A DNA stretch of 16,482 nt from JBGTIS01 sp041745535 (GTDB taxonomy: Bacteria; Bacteroidota; Bacteroidia; Cytophagales; Cyclobacteriaceae), in NCBI GenBank assembly GCA_041745535.1, contig JBGTIS010000047.1, positions 1 through 16,482 of the forward strand, in the 5' to 3' direction. This document shows positions 15,742 to 16,482 of the stretch, in pieces (positions within the stretch are counted from its first letter, which is position 1; the number at the start of each line of letters is the position of its first letter). The translations under genes were made by a program, and so were the position numbers. The notes under the pieces are model-generated. The model made no database searches. It worked only from the letters and a program-made list of their open reading frames with translations, and had not been told where the DNA came from.

Positions 15742-16482
15742 TTACCTGATATACTGACCGGTAACGATAGGCACATAGCCCACCTCGTACCCTTTGGGAG
15801 GCATTACCATCAGCGCAGGGTCAAATGAAACTAACTCCCCCTCGGTCTGTGGCTCCATGTATTCATGGTCAATAGTCCAGTTGGCATGTATCTTTTCAAT
15901 CAGCGATTGTAGCTTCTCTTTTTCTTCGTTGCTCCAGTTAAATTGCTGCAGTGAAGGCTGGTCGATAAAGCGGTACCAGCAATAGGTAACCGTTGATCCG
16001 TCGGCAAGGGTTACGTCAATAGGTTCGGATGCCGGTCCGGGAATGCCCCAGGCACCGGTTTTGGGAGAAGTATAGGGCTCCCCCCTCCCGGCCAGTTCAA
16101 ATTCCGCTGATACCAGTTCGGAGGGAACTTCGGTAACAGGCACAGGCACACGATTATTGTCACCGGTTTTCAGGAAATACTGAGGAAACTTTCCTGCCGA
16201 TCCCGGGGAATTGTTTTTCCATTGGATACCAAATACATTATCAGGGAATATCTCGGTGGCAAATAAGTTATCCATGTTATCCAGCGGTTCATCATCCTGC
16301 TTAAACACAGGCATTCTCGTATCCAGGGTAGGCTTATGGAAACCATTTTTGTTAAAACTGCCCCCACATGCCGACTCTCCATCCCGCCATGCTTTAAAAG
16401 ACTGGTATAAAGCTTCTTTTGAGTAAAACGTTACATCCTGTAACAGGAGGGTACGTCCCTGTTCATCCACAGGAAATTGCAG
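15742..16482 (-). CDS. Protein of unknown function (C-terminal part), sulfatase-linked
   Basis: The frame is open to the right edge: 246 residues are visible, beginning LQFPVDEQGRTLLLQDVTFY, and the stop TAA lies at 15742-15744. The GTG at 16470 is internal, not a start. I do not recognise the family. It is rich in Pro, Gly and acidic residues, with short conserved-looking pieces such as NVFGIQWKNNSPGSAGKFPQY, YTSPKTGAWGIPGPASEPID, VTYCWYRFIDQPSLQQFNWS and, at the C-terminus, MVMPPKGYEVGYVPIVTGQY. There is no membrane helix in the visible part. A short helix (NEEKEKLQSLIEKIHANW) may pack on a beta domain. With its stop 9 bases before the sulfatase start it is surely in the same operon. A role in sulfated-glycan use, secreted or at the surface, is a guess from context only. 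Confidence 0.75.
   Translation of the reverse strand: MQFPVDEQGRTLLLQDVTFYSKEALYQSFKAWRDGESACGGSFNKNGFHKPTLDTRMPVFKQDDEPLDNMDNLFATEIFPDNVFGIQWKNNSPGSAGKFPQYFLKTGDNNRVPVPVTEVPSELVSAEFELAGRGEPYTSPKTGAWGIPGPASEPIDVTLADGSTVTYCWYRFIDQPSLQQFNWSNEEKEKLQSLIEKIHANWTIDHEYMEPQTEGELVSFDPALMVMPPKGYEVGYVPIVTGQYIR

Noticed and set aside
1..16482. CRISPR array, tRNA/rRNA, insertion sequence, toxin-antitoxin or defence genes, SusC/SusD pair
   Set aside because: Looked for on both strands; no repeat-spacer pattern, transposase, RNA gene or such protein family is present.

Overview
The window looks like a chromosomal segment of a glycan- and protein-degrading member of the Bacteroidota. The reasons are: Shine-Dalgarno sequences are weak or absent before nearly every gene; secreted hydrolases carry short Sec signals or a lipobox; a dipeptidyl-peptidase IV, a GH95 fucosidase and an S1 sulfatase sit together; and one TAnnTTTG-type -7 box is visible. 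No genus can be named from the sequence. No RNA gene, CRISPR array, insertion sequence, phage or SusC/SusD pair was seen.

Layout. Positions 1-685 (+) hold the 3' end of a TIM-barrel glycoside hydrolase. It converges on an AraC/cupin regulator (754-1617, -), with a hairpin terminator between them. An AT-rich divergent region (1618-1795) separates the regulator from an Fe-S L-serine dehydratase (1796-3364, +). The dehydratase converges, with only 6 bp between, on a two-gene minus-strand operon: a cytoplasmic Xaa-Pro aminopeptidase (3371-4762) preceded by a DapA-family Schiff-base lyase/deaminase (4767-5708). A 273-bp divergent control region leads to a sodium:solute symporter (5982-7475, +). 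From 7520 to the right edge every gene is on the minus strand. Read in transcription order these are: an unknown protein cut by the window edge (15742-16482), a lipoprotein sulfatase (14209-15732), an M1 aminopeptidase (12499-14136), a GH95 alpha-L-fucosidase (9828-12308) and a DPP-IV peptidase (7520-9739).

How the genes may work together (inference). The envelope enzymes (sulfatase, fucosidase, M1 aminopeptidase, DPP-IV) could strip sulfate, fucose and N-terminal residues or dipeptides from a glycosylated, proline-containing polymer such as a mucin-, collagen- or extensin-like glycoprotein. The symporter would import a product. Cytoplasmic Xaa-Pro aminopeptidase would open proline peptide bonds, the DapA-family enzyme could deaminate a proline-derived intermediate (the hydroxyproline pathway is my best guess), and the serine dehydratase would turn serine into pyruvate. 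The two halves may be independent transcription units that are merely adjacent.

No wholly new system is proven. The best leads are the possible (hydroxy)proline-peptide salvage module, the serine dehydratase with a C-terminal cysteine tail and an extra middle segment, the altered GxMEN motif in the M1 peptidase, the unidentified protein coupled to the sulfatase, and two inverted repeats in control regions.
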